Assembly: GCF_011493005.1 (NCBI RefSeq)
Contig: NZ_CP049157.1
Span: forward strand, 1,932,667-1,996,666
Origin: Caballeronia sp. SBC1
GTDB lineage: Bacteria; Pseudomonadota; Gammaproteobacteria; Burkholderiales; Burkholderiaceae
Direction of reading: 5' to 3'
DNA: 64,000 bases
Shown: piece after piece, positions 49,236 through 58,521 of the stretch
Position numbering within the stretch: position 1 is the stretch's first letter
Layout: the number at the start of each line of letters is the position of its first letter
Position numbers and translations under genes: made by a program
Notes under the pieces: generated by a model
What the model saw: the letters and a program-made list of their open reading frames with translations, nothing else
Told to the model about the DNA's origin: nothing
Databases searched by the model: none

Positions 49236-49283
49236 ATTACTTCAGCCGCGATAAAGGCTATTACTTCAGCCGCGATAAAGGCT
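49236..49283. repeat. 24-base exact tandem duplication
   Basis: A 24-base unit starting ATTACTTCAGCC occurs twice head to tail (49236-49259, 49260-49283). It lies between the LysR start (49163) and the membrane-protein start (49423), so duplication of a regulator site is possible. Confidence 0.85.
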
Positions 49284-49422
49284 TATCCCCGATAAGCACG
49301 GCCCTGAGCGTCGTCAACGCGCCAGGCCCGTGTTGGGCAGTCTGCTGGTCATGCACGCTGGCTGGCGCAGCAATCCCGCTTAACCTGCCGCCCGGGCTCC
49401 GCACAATACATAGGTCCATTAC

Positions 49423-50382
49423 ATGAGAACCGCTGAATCTCGCCGGATTATGTCAGCCGTGCTTATCTCGCTCTGCTTCATGGGCGGGATCGCTGGAGCC
49501 GCTTCGGCGTCTGGCGTGGCTCTGCTTCTTTTTCCCGAGTTAGCCGCACTGTCCTATGACGTATTCCTGCGGCCGCGCGGCACTTGGGCCCGTGCGCCCT
49601 GGATGCTCGCGCTCTCTCCGGCAGTGACCGCCGTGCTGGGTGTACTCGTCACTCGTTATCTGCCGTATTCCGCTGCGTCCATTGCGATCTGCATCTTGGG
49701 GGCCATGGTCATTCTCAAGTTCATGCGCTCGCCCATCGCGCCGGCCATCTCGTCCTGCTTTCTCGCGCTCTCGCTCGGAGAGAAAAGCTGGCTGTATCCG
49801 CTTGCGATCCTGCTCGGCACGAGTGCGCTTGCCGTCCTGTCCTCGGCGTACCGGAGGTTCAACAACCACGAAGTCGCACACGCCGTGCCGAACGCCGTCG
49901 ATCGGGTCGACGATGAAATCGAATCGTTACCTGAGCAGTTCCTGTGGGTGCCATTCTTCGTAGCGTTTCTCGGCGCCACCTACCTGCTTTCGATGGCGAC
50001 CGGAATGAGAATGGTGTTTTTCCCGCCACTCGTCGTTATTGCGTTCGAAATGTTCGCGCACGCAGACGTCTGCCCCTGGGCTCGGCGGCCGGTACTCTTG
50101 CCGGTGGTATGCACGCTCGCGGCGGCAGCCGGCGTCGCTGCGCTGGCGACATTTGGTCCAGGCGTTACCTCAACGGTACTGGCCATGCTGTTCGGCGTCG
50201 TCATGCTACGCGTGACTCGTCTGCATGCAATCCCTGCACTTGCCATAGCGCTCTTGCCGCAAATCATGACGAGCGCCGACTGGAATTTTCCGATCGCGGT
50301 CGGCTTAGGCAGCACGCTCTTGACAGCGAGTTTCCTGTTCTTCGAGAAATCGTCGGTAGCCGTACGCCAGGTTGCGCAATGA
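49423..50382 (+). CDS. Integral membrane protein, HPP-like, function unknown
   Basis: A 319-residue protein with about nine or ten hydrophobic segments in two similar halves separated by a charged cytoplasmic stretch (NHEVAHAVPNAVDRVDDEIE, about residues 148-167). Phrases such as RSPIAPAISSCFLALSLG in each half recall the HPP family of small membrane proteins, some of which transport nitrite, but the HPP motif itself is not present. I cannot assign a substrate. It is divergent from a LysR gene. Confidence 0.7.
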   Translation: MRTAESRRIMSAVLISLCFMGGIAGAASASGVALLLFPELAALSYDVFLRPRGTWARAPWMLALSPAVTAVLGVLVTRYLPYSAASIAICILGAMVILKFMRSPIAPAISSCFLALSLGEKSWLYPLAILLGTSALAVLSSAYRRFNNHEVAHAVPNAVDRVDDEIESLPEQFLWVPFFVAFLGATYLLSMATGMRMVFFPPLVVIAFEMFAHADVCPWARRPVLLPVVCTLAAAAGVAALATFGPGVTSTVLAMLFGVVMLRVTRLHAIPALAIALLPQIMTSADWNFPIAVGLGSTLLTASFLFFEKSSVAVRQVAQ

Positions 50383-50458
50383 CGGGTGGTCTCCGAACTG
50401 GAGAGTTCCCGTAACCAAGGAAGATACATCACGCTACCGTGCGGGTCGCGTCGGAAGT

Positions 50459-50497
50459 AAAAAGCTGGATTAAGGAAATCGTAACCCCTAATCCAGC
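50459..50497 (-). terminator. Intrinsic terminator of the alcohol dehydrogenase
   Basis: On the minus strand GCTGGATTA (50497-50489) pairs with TAATCCAGC (50472-50464) and is followed by five T (50463-50459). It lies about 70 bases past the dehydrogenase stop. Confidence 0.65.
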
Positions 50498-50568
50498 CGA
50501 TTAAAAACCGGGTATCAAGCCGGGTATCGTTTTAGTTCGACGACGACGAAATCCATGCCAGCAAAGGA

Positions 50569-51624
50569 TTACACGCTCAGTGTCGCCATGTCGATCACGA
50601 AGCGATATTTCACATCGCTTTTGACCATGCGCTCGTAGGCCTTGTCGATCTCGTCCATGCGAATGAGTTCGATGTCCGACGTGATGCCATGCTTGCCGCA
50701 AAAATCGAGCATTTCCTGCGTTTCTGCAATGCCGCCGATCAACGAACCAGCCAGCGTACGGCGCTTGAAAATCAGGTTGCCGACAGACGGCGACGGATGT
50801 GCATGCTCCGGCACGCCAACGAGCGTCATAGTTCCGTCGCGCTTGAGCAGCGCGGTGAACTGATCGAGGTCGTGCGAGGCGGCGACGGTGTTGAGAATGA
50901 AATCGAAGGAGTTGACGTGTTGCGCCATCTGCTCCGGATCTTTCGAAATCACGACCTCATGCGCGCCAAGTCGCTTCGCATCCTCAACCTTGCCCGCAGA
51001 CGTTGTGAACAACACCACGTGCGCACCGAACGCAGCCGCGAGCTTTACGCCCATGTGACCGAGCCCGCCCAGGCCGACAATGCCGACCTTCTGCCCGGCC
51101 TTGACCTTCCAGTGGCGCAGCGGCGAGTAAGTCGTGATCCCCGCGCACAACAACGGCGCGACCGCGGCGAGTTCAAGGTTCTCTGGAACAAGCAGCGTAA
51201 AAGCTTCGTCCACCACAATCGACTTTGAATAACCGCCGTAGGTCACGCCGCCCGTGTGTTTGTCTGGCCCATTGTAGGTGCCGACAAAACCGCTGCCTTC
51301 GCAATACTGCTCGAGGCCTTCCTGACATGACGGGCAAGTCCGGCACGAATCCACCATGCAGCCGACACCCGCCAGCGAGCCCACCTTGAACTTCGTGACT
51401 TCAGAGCCGACTTCAGTCACCCGGCCGACAATTTCGTGTCCCGGCACGTTCGGGTACACCGTACCCGCCCATTCGCCGCGCGCGGTGTGCAGGTCCGAAT
51501 GGCACACGCCGCAATACAGGATCTCGATGCGGACATCGTGCCGACCGGTATCCCGGCGATCGAAGGCGAAAGGAGCGAATGCCGCACCGGCGGAGTGCGC
51601 GGCATAGCCATAAGTCTTGTACAT
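50569..51624 (-). CDS. Zinc NADP-dependent alcohol dehydrogenase (YahK-like)
   Basis: A 351-residue medium-chain dehydrogenase of the cinnamyl-alcohol-dehydrogenase group. Catalytic zinc ligands lie in CGVCHSDLH and PGHEIVG, with a second Cys near the middle (APLLCAGITTYSPLR). Structural zinc cysteines are in CRTCPSCQEGLEQYC. The cofactor motif is GLGGLGHMGVK. Such enzymes reduce a broad range of aldehydes with NADPH. The gene is monocistronic; two hairpins follow it. It appears intact. Confidence 0.9.
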   Translation of the reverse strand: MYKTYGYAAHSAGAAFAPFAFDRRDTGRHDVRIEILYCGVCHSDLHTARGEWAGTVYPNVPGHEIVGRVTEVGSEVTKFKVGSLAGVGCMVDSCRTCPSCQEGLEQYCEGSGFVGTYNGPDKHTGGVTYGGYSKSIVVDEAFTLLVPENLELAAVAPLLCAGITTYSPLRHWKVKAGQKVGIVGLGGLGHMGVKLAAAFGAHVVLFTTSAGKVEDAKRLGAHEVVISKDPEQMAQHVNSFDFILNTVAASHDLDQFTALLKRDGTMTLVGVPEHAHPSPSVGNLIFKRRTLAGSLIGGIAETQEMLDFCGKHGITSDIELIRMDEIDKAYERMVKSDVKYRFVIDMATLSV

Positions 51625-52290
51625 GGTGTGGTCCTTGAAATAGTTTGTTGGTTCGTTGTTAGTTGTGTCTTCGTCAATACAGGGCGTGCTGTCCGTTCAA
51701 AAACCGCGAACATCGGCATCGGCAGGCAACCCGAGCCCTGAATGACAACGACCTGATCGGTAAGCGAAAAGCTCGATAGAGAAGGCGTCTTGGGCTTGAT
51801 GACGTCTGGAACCGCGCCAAGACCCGATTCGACTTCACACGTATCGGCATCGCCCGGTTGTGCGGTTGCACAATTGCAGACCCAACTGGGTGCGCGTTGC
51901 CGGGTTTCGTTTCCGAATCTGAATCTGAACCGGGACGCCCGGGAGATGCGAGCGCCCCTTCGCAGAACAGTATGCGAATTCTGGACTATCCACTCAATGG
52001 AAATGTTGCGATTTCACAATTCCAATTAATGGAATGTCGTGTTGCAGCAATTCGCGGGTTGATATCAGGACGTTGTTTGCCGTCATTTGACGTTCTTTGC
52101 AGAAGCGAGATGGCCTGTTTGCGCATCGTTTGATGGTGATCAACTCTCGTGTACGATGGCTTCACATCGAGCCCCGGCCAAGCCGAGCGTTGCAGACAAC
52201 GCCATGCCGCGAGCACGGTGCAATAGCCCGCGCGCTTGAGCCGGATGTGCGCGACGATCCGCTGTCAGCTGTCACTGGGTGGGGATTTCC
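51625..52290. other. Intergenic, no gene seen
   Basis: 665 bases between divergent genes. 51960-52090 is AT-richer and may hold promoters. No protein-like frame, palindrome or RNA was recognised. Confidence 0.4.
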
Positions 52291-53415
52291 ATGCCACGTT
52301 CCGACTGGACCCGTGAAGCGATTCGCAAGATTGAAGCGGACTTCAACCGCTCTGCCGATACCCACCTGATTCCACTGGACCTGCCCGGTTATCCAGCTAT
52401 TCGCTTCTATTTCAAGGACGAATCGAGCCATCCGACCGGGAGCCTGAAACATCGTCTGGCGCGATCCTTGTTTCTCTACGCGCTATGCAATGGCTGGCTG
52501 CGCGAACAAAGCACGATTGTTGAAGCGTCCAGCGGATCAACGGCTATCTCCGAAGCGTATTTCGCGAGACTGCTCGGCTTGCCGTTTGTCGCGGTCATTC
52601 CAGCGGGCACATCGAGGATGAAAATCGAGGCGATCGAGTTCTACGGCGGGCGCTGCCATCTGGTCTCCAACCCCGCGGATATCTATACGGAATCGCATCG
52701 GCTCGCGGCGGAGACCGGTGGCCATTTCATGGACCAGTTCACCTACGCCGAACGTGCGACCGACTGGCGGGCCAACAACAATATCGCGGAGTCAATCTTC
52801 AAACAAATGGACGACGAGGAGCACCCCGTGCCAGCGCGGCTCGTCTCCAGCGGCGGCACCGGCGGGACGATCGCCACGTTGGGCCGCTACGTAGCATACC
52901 GGCGGCATACCACGCGCATTCTTTGCGCCGATCCCGAGAATTCGGTATTTTTCGATTATTTCAAAAGCACGCTCGCAGGCACGCCGGACAGCAGCCTGAC
53001 ACTTGATGTCTGATCGAAGATTGAAGGCATTGGCCGTCCGCGTGTTGAACGCTCCTTCATTCCGACGTGTATCGATGCCATGCTCAAGGTGCCCGACCCG
53101 TTGTCGTTTGCTGCAATGCGCTACTTGGCCGGGCGCTTCGGGCGCCGCGTCGGCGGTTCGACAGGGACCAATTTTGTCGGTGTCCTGTATCTGGCCGAGC
53201 GCATGAAGCAGGCGGGCGAACAGGGTGCCATCGTCAGCCTGATTTGCGATAGCGGTGAACGTTATAGCAACACCTACTACGACAATGCCTGGTACCAGGC
53301 GCAAGGAATTCCGGTCGATCAGCCCGATGCGCTGATCGCTCGCGCGGTAGCGGGGGAAGCAGTGCTGACCCGGCAGAGCGTTGCGGGTTTGGAGGCTGCG
53401 GGAGCGGGAATTTAA
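52291..53415 (+). pseudogene. Cysteine synthase-like PLP enzyme with in-frame TGA
   Basis: A fold-type II PLP enzyme of the cysteine-synthase-like family in one continuous frame, interrupted by TGA at 53011-53013. Before the stop: the PLP lysine in [31 protein letters not shown], and the glycine-rich phosphate loop [15 protein letters not shown]. After it the same frame continues with SKIEGIGRPRVERSFIPTC, PDPLSFAAMRYLAG and GRRVGGSTGTNFVG, all conserved family blocks. Related proteins have a sense residue, usually Gly, just before S(K/R)IEGIG, so GGA or CGA to TGA is the simplest explanation. The upstream 240-residue piece could still be made but would lack half the active site. ATG 52291 is preferred; GTG 52279 is possible. 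Confidence 0.82.
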
Positions 53416-53653
53416 CGCGCCATTGCTTGGGGACCAGGCACGAGCTTGATGAGCCTGGTGAGCCTCGTGCTGGATCTGACCCGCCCGAATGAGATTGCGT
53501 ATCGACGTTTTTGCTTTGGTAAGCATGCCCGTACCGACGCGGTGCGCCGTAGACGAATCACGACATTACCCGCACCCAAAGCTGCTTGAGCGGTCTCGTA
53601 TTTGCCACCCCGATTTTTTCGCCCACTATTCGCCCACACACGATGAGGTTCCG

Positions 53654-54475
53654 ATGACCCGTACTGTCGCCGAAAAACGCGCTGCCTTTCGCGCGCTTCA
53701 CCAGCAAGGTTGTTTCGTCCTGCCTAACCCATGGGACGCAGGCAGCGCGCGGATGCTGCAGCATCTCGGCTTCGCCGCTCTGGCATCGACCAGTTCAGGC
53801 TTCGCGTGGTCCACAGGGCGGCCCGACTACGCGGTGACCTGTGCAGATGTCCTGCAACATCTCGGCGCCCTCCGCGACGCTGTAGACCTGCCCGTGAACG
53901 CCGATTTCGAGTCCGGTTTCGCTTCCGACCCGGCCACGCTCGCGGCCAACGTCAGCCTCGCGATCCAGACGGGCGTGGCCGGTTTATCGATTGAAGATCG
54001 CGATGTGGCGGCTCCGTTCGGACTCTACGACACCGTTCTTGCGGTCGAGCGCGTGCGCGCGGCCCGTGCGGCGATCGATAGGTCCGGCGACGATGTCATC
54101 CTGGTCGCGCGCACCGAAATCCTGCTCAGTGATCCGACCGCGCTCAGCCAGTCCATCGACAAACTCGTGGCCTTCGCCGCTGAAGGCGCCGACTGTCTAT
54201 ATGCGCCGGGTGTGGTCGACAAGGCTGATATAGCCGTCATGGTTCGCGCGGTGGCACCCAAGCCGCTCAACGTACTGATGATGCGGCCCGGCCTGAGCGT
54301 CGCCGAACTGGCCGACCTTGGCGTGCGTCGAATCAGTGTTGGCGGAGGGTTGGCGCGGGTTGCGTGGCAGGCCATGCTGACGGCCGCCGAACAAATGAAA
54401 ACCGGTTCTTTCGATGGCCTCGCCGGCGCTGCGTCCGGCAAGCAATTGAACGATATCTTTGGCGGATTCGCTTGA
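53654..54475 (+). CDS. Isocitrate lyase/PEP mutase family protein
   Basis: A 273-residue TIM-barrel enzyme of the PEP mutase/oxaloacetate decarboxylase group. Visible landmarks are LPNPWDAGSARMLQHLGF, STSSGFAWSTG, VNADFESGFASDP (metal-binding acidic residues) and GLSIEDRD, then DVILVARTE. The KKCGH-type lyase signature of true isocitrate lyase is absent, which favours oxaloacetate decarboxylase or another C-C bond enzyme. GAGG 5 bases before ATG 53654 supports this start over earlier in-frame codons. It stands alone. Confidence 0.88.
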   Translation: MTRTVAEKRAAFRALHQQGCFVLPNPWDAGSARMLQHLGFAALASTSSGFAWSTGRPDYAVTCADVLQHLGALRDAVDLPVNADFESGFASDPATLAANVSLAIQTGVAGLSIEDRDVAAPFGLYDTVLAVERVRAARAAIDRSGDDVILVARTEILLSDPTALSQSIDKLVAFAAEGADCLYAPGVVDKADIAVMVRAVAPKPLNVLMMRPGLSVAELADLGVRRISVGGGLARVAWQAMLTAAEQMKTGSFDGLAGAASGKQLNDIFGGFA

Positions 54476-54913
54476 GCCTGAGGGCCCGGCGCAGCCTCGG
54501 TGATTGCGTTCATGTCCCTGTGGCGCAGGGATAATCATACGTCGCGATCGATCGTGCAGCGGTCGCTCGCGCTGTATGACCTTGACAACATGTGCGTGGC
54601 CGAAAGGGGTTGGCAAGCTCGATAAGCGCCTGATAATATTGAACCGTGGATAGCCACCCGGCCCCACTCTACTCAACTTTCATTTCTCAAAGGGAGGCGA
54701 CAAGATGATCACATTCCGTAGCGTTCATAGCGCCGTCCCTTGCCTGATGCGCCGGCCAGTTTAGGTCGCCGTCCGCGCGGGCACAGCAGCCCGCGCCGTT
54801 TCCAGACAGTCTTGTTGTCAGTTCGCTTGTACTTGCAGGCGTGCTCTGGCTGTCCCTCTCATTTCCTCTCGACTGGATAGCCTCGTCGCGCTTGGCGCCT
54901 CGGGCTGTGGCAA
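54476..54913. other. Intergenic with a possible 19-residue leader ORF
   Basis: 438 bases before the split ABC exporter. It contains the short frame 54705-54764 with a strong ribosome-binding site, and a GC stem (CGCGGGC/GCCCGCG) at about 54776-54795. No larger gene is seen. Confidence 0.4.
54705..54764 (+). CDS. Possible 19-residue leader peptide
   Basis: ATG 54705 follows GGGAGG at ideal spacing, the best ribosome-binding site in this stretch. It opens a 19-codon frame (MITFRSVHSAVPCLMRRPV) closed by TAG at 54762. By contrast, the ABC exporter start at 54914 has a poor site. A regulatory leader peptide is conceivable. It could equally be the stub of a decayed gene, since the same frame stays open after the TAG. 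Low confidence. Confidence 0.3.
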   Translation: MITFRSVHSAVPCLMRRPV

Positions 54914-56155
54914 ATGGCTTATACAAAAAAACTCGACTTTGGCGGACGGGCGTTCAAGGACGTTCTCGGTTTCACTGTCGTTCACTGGGGCAAACAACCG
55001 TGGCGCATCGTCGCCATTGTTGTGCTCGCGCTGCTGTCGGCACTGGCCGACGTCCTCACGCCGCTCTTCGCAGGCCGGCTCGTGGATGCACTCGCCGCCG
55101 GCGCGGCCGGCAAGGAGCTGGCATGGCGCGCGGCCACCACCGCGTTCGGCATCCTGGCTTGCCTCGGGCTGGCGGGCACGCTGCTGCGTCAGCTTGTTTT
55201 CATGAACATCATCGTGTTGACACTCAAGATGATGAGCGAAATTGCCGCTAACGCGTTTCATCGCGTTCAACGATTTTCCGCTGACTGGCACGGCAACAGC
55301 TTCGCCGGTTCGACCGTGCGCAAAATCACGCGCGGCATGTGGGCGCTCGACCTGCTCAACGACACCTTGCTCATCGCCCTGCTTCCGTCGCTCGTGATGC
55401 TGGTCGGCGCTACCGTGCTGCTCGGTATGCACTGGACCGTCATGGGCGTGGTCGTGGGCCTCGGGTCGCTGCTCTATATTGCGGTGACGGTCGGCCTGTC
55501 GCTTGGCTTCGTTGCACCGGCTGCCCGCCTGGGCAACGCCTGGGATACCCGCATGGGCGGTGCACTGGCAGACGCGGTGAGCTGCAACACCGTGGTCAAG
55601 GCCTTCGGCGCGGAAACGCGCGAGGAAGCGCGGCTTGCCCGCGTGATCGGCAAGTGGCGTCACCGGACGCGGCGCACGTGGGCACGCGGCACGATCAACG
55701 GCGGTGTGCAGGGCGGCATGCTGGTGATCATGCAGGTGGCAATCCTGGGTGCTGCTCTGTTGTTGTGGGAAGCCGGTAAAGCCAGCGTGGGCGACATCAC
55801 GTTCACGCTGACCATGTTCTTCATGTTGCAGGGTTATCTGCGCGAAGTCGGCATGCACGTGCGCAACCTGCAGCGCTCGGTCAACGACATGGAAGAGCTT
55901 GTTTCGCTTGAAGGTCAGCCTCTCGGCGTGGAAGACAAGCCCGATGCCGGCCCCATCGCGATCCGTGAAGGCGAGATCCGCTTCGAGCACGTGACCTTCA
56001 GCTACGACGGGCACGCAAAGCCGCTCTATGAAGACTTTTCGGTGCGGATTGCGCCGGGAGAACGCGTTGGGTTGATCGGGCACTCAGGGTCCGGCAAGAC
56101 GACGCTGATCAAGCTTATCCAGCGGCTGTACGACATCTCGGGCGAAGGATCATGA
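54914..56155 (+). pseudogene. ABC exporter, first part (membrane domain and Walker A)
   Basis: The 413-residue upstream part of an exporter of the ATM1/MsbA type. It has about six membrane segments (residues 30-320), including the GNSFAGSTVRKITRGMWAL coupling region, then the start of the ATPase domain with [20 protein letters not shown] and Walker [10 protein letters not shown] (389-397). It stops at TGA 56153-56155 shortly after YDISGE, where a normal protein would continue. The rest follows in the -1 frame from 56152. On its own it lacks Q-loop, signature and Walker B, so it cannot hydrolyse ATP. A one-base deletion is the simplest cause; a sequencing error or a true two-piece protein are alternatives. 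Confidence 0.8.
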
Positions 56156-56793
56156 TCGATGGGCAGAACATTGCCGATGTCGGCCAAGCGTCGCTGCGCG
56201 GCCAGATCGCGATCGTTCAGCAGGAGCCGGTGCTGTTCCATCGCTCGCTGGCAGAGAACATTGCATACGCCCGGCCGGGTGCAACCCGCGCGGAAATCGA
56301 GCAGGCCGCAAGACAGGCCAGCGCACACGATTTCATCGCGGCGCTGCCCCAGGGTTATGAAACGCTCGTGGGCGAGCGCGGGATCAAGTTGTCGGGCGGC
56401 GAACGCCAGCGGGTGGCGATTGCCCGGGCGTTCCTCGCGGATGCGCCCATCCTGATCCTGGACGAAGCAACGTCGAGCCTCGACAGTGAGAGCGAAGTAC
56501 TGATCCAGCAGGCAATGGAGCGGTTGATGGTCGGCCGCACCACGGTAGTGGTTGCTCACCGGCTTTCAACGGTGCGGGCGCTGGACCGGCTGCTGGTGCT
56601 CGACAAAGGCAGGATTGCTGAGGAAGGCAGTCATGAGGAGCTGATACAGCTCCACAACGGCTTGTACCGGCGGTTGTTCGAGCGGCAGGCGCTCGGGTTG
56701 ACGACCGATCATGCGGGACCGGCGAGCGTGGCGAAAACCGGCCACCTGCCAAGCGGTTATGCCAGCGATCCGACGATGAGCACGGGGAAATAA
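56152..56793 (+). pseudogene. ABC exporter, second part (Q-loop to C-terminus)
   Basis: The remaining 213 residues of the exporter's ATPase domain: [20 protein letters not shown], the Q-loop IVQQEPVLF, signature LSGGERQR, Walker [13 protein letters not shown], and the H-loop VVAHRLSTV. Its ATG overlaps the TGA of the upstream piece (ATGA at 56152-56155), which would allow coupled translation of two half-domains. There is no decay after the break: every later motif is intact, so the frameshift is recent, an artefact, or tolerated. Confidence 0.8.
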
Positions 56794-56796
56794 TGC

Positions 56797-56823
56797 AATG
56801 GTCCGGGTAGAACCCGGACCATT
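56797..56823 (+). terminator. Intrinsic terminator after the ABC exporter
   Basis: AATGGTCCGGGT (56797-56808) and ACCCGGACCATT (56812-56823) form a perfect 12-base stem with a 3-base loop, 4 bases after the exporter stop. Only a short T stretch follows. Confidence 0.65.
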
Positions 56824-57324
56824 TCGTGATTTCGAATAACGCGAGGCCTTCGCCAAATCCAGCGCGATCCGCCTCACGTTTATATGGGACATTTCTGCGA
56901 GCGTCCGAAGGTCTAATGGGCTTTGAATGATGTCGAACATTTCTTACGTCATTTCTTACGTCATTTCTTACGTCATTACTTTCGTTTCCCTATCAGGAAA
57001 CGCCAGATCCACTAAGCGGCGGTATAGGTGAAGCCTCACCACACTGCAAACGCGCGATCCGGAGTTTCTGCGAAAACGCCGTGCCAAGTCCGCTAGGGAC
57101 TTGTCATTTTTTCAGATCGTCAGCATCCATTACTTCGTATACCTATGCATTTCACTGAATCACTCACCTGTTCGATTCTCGGCAGCGATCCTCGGCACCT
57201 CGCCGCAGCACGCGCGATCCGGTCAAATCTAAAAAAAACTTCATGCTTCGATAGCGTTGTTTCAGACTTCACGACTCCCGGAATTACATAATGAATGGAC
57301 CGATTACACATTGGGAGTTTCGCG
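56824..57324. other. Intergenic with a 12-base triple repeat
   Basis: About 500 bases. It holds the repeat at 56939-56974; the rest is AT-richer sequence that probably includes the promoter of the gene at 57325. Antisense frames here have no plausible product. Confidence 0.4.
56939..56974. repeat. 12-base unit repeated three times
   Basis: ATTTCTTACGTC occurs three times head to tail at 56939, 56951 and 56963, followed by a partial fourth copy. Each unit contains TTACGT. It is non-coding; iterated binding sites or polymerase slippage are possible. Confidence 0.85.
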
Positions 57325-57699
57325 ATGTACCAAACACTATTAGTCGAGGCGGTCCACGATTCCGGACGCCAGGCAGTACGCTTCGATATTGGAGCGAACG
57401 CGGCAATCCTTGATGTCAATGACGTCGACTTGCTGATAGAACGCCTCAGCCACATCCGTTCGGGACTCTCGCCAGCCTTGCCACACGAACCGTCGCGCAC
57501 GCATAACTACGTGATCGAAATTGATCCGTGCTGGTATCTGGACAAGAATCCGCTGTTCGACGGGGTCGTGCTGCTGTTGCGTCATACCGGGCTCGGTTGG
57601 GCGGGATTTGCGATTCCTCAATCCAGCCTGGAGCGCCTGCAGGACGCTATCGTCAAACCGGTGCCACAATCATTCGAAGTGAGCCAGATACCGAGTTGA
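57325..57699 (+). CDS. Hypothetical protein
   Basis: A 124-residue soluble protein. ATG 57325 has GGGAG 7 bases upstream. The sequence is acidic and globular, with segments DIGANAAILDVNDVDLLIER, HNYVIEIDPCWYLDKNPLFD and RHTGLGWAGFAIPQSSLERL. There is no signal peptide or membrane segment. I do not recognise the family, but codon bias and the ribosome-binding site argue that it is real. No functional link to its neighbours is visible. Confidence 0.65.
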   Translation: MYQTLLVEAVHDSGRQAVRFDIGANAAILDVNDVDLLIERLSHIRSGLSPALPHEPSRTHNYVIEIDPCWYLDKNPLFDGVVLLLRHTGLGWAGFAIPQSSLERLQDAIVKPVPQSFEVSQIPS

Positions 57700-57924
57700 T
57701 TGGGCGTTGCGCCATCAACGGATGCGTGGGCGTTAACAGATGGGTTACACGCACTACGCGCTGCGAGCGAGCGGCGAAGGCCCGGTTGAACTTTGCGCCG
57801 GGCCGAGTAAGGTGGTTATCGCGCTGCGGTGCGCGGAAGAATGGAAGCGGTGCTTCGAACCGCGGTCCGCGAATGATGCTGGCATCAGCAAAGTTGCATA
57901 GCGCGCAGCGATAAATCGAAACCG

Positions 57925-58357
57925 CTACTCCGTGGTTTGCATGTTCTTCGTAAGCTTCCTCACGGAGTCGTACTCACTGTACATTTCAGCACCTAGCGAT
58001 GCCGATAGAAACGCTATCTGCTTGCCCTGTAGTTCGTGCGTCCAGTAGGTATTCTCGAGCATGGCGGCTGCGTCGATATAGTCTCGGCTACCTGGTACAA
58101 GGACCCATCACGCACGTACGCGAGCAAAATTTGAAGAGTCTCGCGTGCGGGTTCCGGGTATTTCGAATACCACGAAAACCCCTTCTGCAAGAACGATTCA
58201 ACGCTCCCCCAACCGCCCCGTTCGACTCCCAAATGACCATATCAGCACGCATCAACATGGCGCGCCCGGCCTTGGTTTTCTCGGCGTTATCGGTAAAGCT
58301 TCGCCCTTTGCGCAGCACGTACCGATTGCCGTTATAGCGTGTCAGTTTCTTTGTCAT
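57925..58357 (-). pseudogene. Unknown gene broken by two frameshifts
   Basis: Three minus-strand frames join into one coherent protein. It starts at ATG 58357 (MTKKLTRYNGNRYVLRKGRS, then AMLMRADMVIWE). It switches frame near 58240, at a G-rich stretch, to SVESFLQKGFSWYSKYPEPA and LLAYVRDGSLYQVA. It switches again near 58085 to DYIDAAAMLENTYWTHELQG and SASLGAEMYSEYDSVRKL, ending at TAG 57927-57925. No single frame covers it. Codon use is less GC-biased than in neighbours. I do not recognise the family. It could be a true pseudogene or carry sequencing errors. Confidence 0.5.
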
Positions 58358-58435
58358 CCAGACGTGTCTCCACGGGTTGCAACGGACCAACGCTAACCCA
58401 TAACTGAGCGCACTCACCTCAATAACACTAGAAGC

Positions 58436-58472
58436 AAAAAATCGACGCCGCATGCAACCACGCGGCGTCGAT
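58436..58472 (-). terminator. Intrinsic terminator of the porin gene
   Basis: On the minus strand ATCGACGCCGC (58472-58462) pairs perfectly with GCGGCGTCGAT (58451-58441) and is followed by five T (58440-58436). It lies 50 bases past the porin stop. Confidence 0.8.
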
Positions 58473-58521
58473 CACTTACTCGCTTATGTACCAACGCATC
58501 TACTAACTCAGACTCCGCAAC

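Noticed and set aside
53011..53013. TGA as selenocysteine codon
   Set aside because: No hairpin of the bacterial SECIS kind is apparent just downstream, and the site normally holds a non-catalytic residue, not Cys.
54818..56083. 421-codon minus-strand open frame
   Set aside because: Antisense of the ABC exporter membrane domain, where plus-strand motifs are decisive.
56130..56160. Programmed -1 frameshift in the ABC exporter
   Set aside because: No slippery heptamer of the X-XXY-YYZ kind is seen before the stop; mutation, error or stop-start coupling fit better.
56939..56974. CRISPR array
   Set aside because: Units are 12 bases with no spacers and no cas genes nearby.
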